NCBI RefSeq assembly: GCF_027922165.1
Contig: NZ_BSFD01000002.1
Location: 230,874-294,873, forward strand
Length of the DNA: 64,000 nt
Source: Brevundimonas intermedia
GTDB lineage: Bacteria > Pseudomonadota > Alphaproteobacteria > Caulobacterales > Caulobacteraceae
Direction of reading: 5' to 3'
The notes under the pieces were generated by a model that had not been told where the DNA came from, did no database searches, and saw nothing but the letters and a program-made list of their open reading frames with translations. Below are positions 62,743 through 64,000 of the stretch, one piece after another. The position numbers and the translations under genes were made by a program. The first letter of the stretch is position 1. Every line of letters begins with the position of its first letter.

Positions 62743-64000
62743 ATGTCGTCCGCATTCGCCCTGTTCGCCTCAGCGCCTCCGGCCTCCGCCGGAACGCCCG
62801 CTGTTGCGCCCGGCAGTCAGGACAGCGAGGTCGCCGATCTGTTCTCCTCCAAACTCGCAGAGGCCTTCCAAGGTTTGGGTCAGGCCGACGCTACAAAGCT
62901 CGAAACGCCGCAACGGGCGCCGGGTCGTCTCTCCCTGCAAACGATCTCGACCACCGACCTGGCGGCGGTAGAAGCAGAAGAAGACGCGCCCGTGGCCCTC
63001 GACCTGACCGCCGAAGCTGCGGACCAAGTCGCGGCTTTACCGGCGCCATCAGAGCTCCTTCCGTCAAACGACGATGCGGAAACGGCGGACGCCGCCATCG
63101 CGGCTGCGGACGTCGTCGTCGCCGCTCAACCAGTTGCTCCACAAGCCGTCGTCCCAGCGCCCGTCCAAACTCCTGCTCTTGTTTCTGCGCCAGCTCCGGC
63201 ATCCGACGCGCCCGCCCTCGGCGACGTGACCGAAACCGCCCGCCTGACGCCGGCCGGTCAGATCGGCCAAGACATAAGCATCGCCGACCTGGCTTCAGAT
63301 CTGAAGGCCGACAGCGCTGCGGCGGCCAGGCCAGCCGCAGCAACGCCGGAACCCTCTCCGGCTCGACAGGCGGCCTCCAAAGACCATACGCCCGCCGTGA
63401 GCGCATCGCCGACGGCTACCACGGTCGTCGAGTCGCCCCTGTTCACGCCGAGCGTCGCTCCGGCGCCCCCGCCCCCGCCCGCGACAATGGACACGACGAC
63501 GACGTCACCACAGTCGCAGCCGAAATCCGCCGAACCGACGCTCGTCAAAGTCGATCGGCCCGCAGCGGCCCCGTCCGGCGTCTCCAGCCCCTCCAATCAG
63601 ACGGCGACCGAAGCCGCCGTCGCGTCCTTGCTGACTGCACCCGAAAAGCCGGCGGCGAAGCCTGGCTCCAACACAGCCAAGGCCGAGGTCGCCGAGGCGG
63701 TTCGCCTGACCGACCCATCCTCGCCCAAGCCTGAGGTGAAGATCGCCGTCCAGGTCGCAACCGCCGCCGCCCAGACCGTCGCGCCGGTTCAGACCGCCGC
63801 CGTCGTGTCCAATCTTGTCATCGCCGAAGCGGTCAGAGCGATCGAAACCCAGGTCGAAGCGCCTCAGCAAAACGCTTCCGAAACCGACCTTCCCGTGATT
63901 GAGGCCAATCAGTCGTCGCAGACCCCGCCGACCAAGGTCGCAGCGACCACACCCGCGCCCTCGACGCCCTTGCGCTCCGCGCCTGAAAACACAGCACCGA
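62743..64000 (+). CDS. fliK: Flagellar hook-length control protein FliK-like, 3'-truncated
   Basis: From ATG 62,743 one frame is open to the last base, giving at least 419 residues. The sequence is rich in Ala, Pro, Thr and Val with few aromatics, like the disordered N-terminal half of FliK, and lacks the C-terminal FliK domain, which should lie past the window. Placement beside flgK-flgL, behind a sigma54-type promoter, supports the call. FliK sets hook length. Without the C-terminal domain the identity is likely, not certain. Confidence 0.68.
   Translation, partial: MSSAFALFASAPPASAGTPAVAPGSQDSEVADLFSSKLAEAFQGLGQADATKLETPQRAPGRLSLQTISTTDLAAVEAEEDAPVALDLTAEAADQVAALPAPSELLPSNDDAETADAAIAAADVVVAAQPVAPQAVVPAPVQTPALVSAPAPASDAPALGDVTETARLTPAGQIGQDISIADLASDLKADSAAAARPAAATPEPSPARQAASKDHTPAVSASPTATTVVESPLFTPSVAPAPPPPPATMDTTTTSPQSQPKSAEPTLVKVDRPAAAPSGVSSPSNQTATEAAVASLLTAPEKPAAKPGSNTAKAEVAEAVRLTDPSSPKPEVKIAVQVATAAAQTVAPVQTAAVVSNLVIAEAVRAIETQVEAPQQNASETDLPVIEANQSSQTPPTKVAATTPAPSTPLRSAPENTAP

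Overview
The window looks like chromosome from a high-GC alphaproteobacterium of the Caulobacterales, most likely Brevundimonas or a close relative. The reasons are the strong G/C third-position bias, the flagellar flgK-flgL and fliK genes with sigma54-type promoters and FlbD-like elements between them, the Mla-type transporter layout, and frequent ATGA, GTGA and TGATG gene overlaps. The genus is an inference from gene content, not from a marker gene.

Positions 1 to about 28,970 read as one end of a genomic island integrated at the 3' end of guaA. A tyrosine recombinase (27,429-28,700) and an AlpA-like regulator sit next to the guaA stop codon. The other island end is not in the window. From left to right the island carries: (a) a defence cluster (1-7.2 kb) with two paralogous TIR-domain genes, a DUF2971 gene and a type II CBASS locus (divergent Cap15-like effector, CD-NTase, Cap2 E1/E2, Cap3 protease and a fifth, unrecognised coupled gene); (b) island backbone (7.3-13 kb) with a large ParB-like protein, a CoiA-like/DUF6035 nuclease and two unrecognised divergent genes; (c) a heavy-metal block (13-24 kb) with czcCBA, three CDF-type transporters, a DUF305 protein and a MerR-type regulator over a perfect 21-nt operator; (d) an arsenic operon arsR-arsC-acr3-arsN2-arsH (24-27 kb).

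From 28,973 rightward the genes look like chromosomal core. guaB, a MAPEG gene, rsmB, a nucleosidase gene and guaA form a tight minus-strand run. Then come DUF2061, rlmE and a cyclophilin. Positions 36.4-48.4 kb hold a surface-polysaccharide locus: three GT4 enzymes, an O-antigen ligase/polymerase-like protein, a GT2 galactofuranosyltransferase-like enzyme, UDP-galactopyranose mutase, a flippase, an MBOAT acyltransferase and two SGNH esterase-like proteins. After that come DUF2177, a CFA-synthase-like methyltransferase, the ScoAB CoA-transferase, a Rieske-oxygenase relative without its Rieske cluster, an Mla-type lipid transporter operon (STAS-MlaE, MlaF, MlaD, lipoprotein), a radical-SAM/UdgX DNA-repair pair, and flgL, flgK and a partial fliK at the right edge.

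The parts most worth following are the CBASS locus with its extra fifth gene and inverted effector, the tail-to-tail TIR pair next to it, the guaA-linked island end with repeats in front of the integrase, and the Rieske-less oxygenase homologue. No rRNA, tRNA, CRISPR array or insertion sequence was found.
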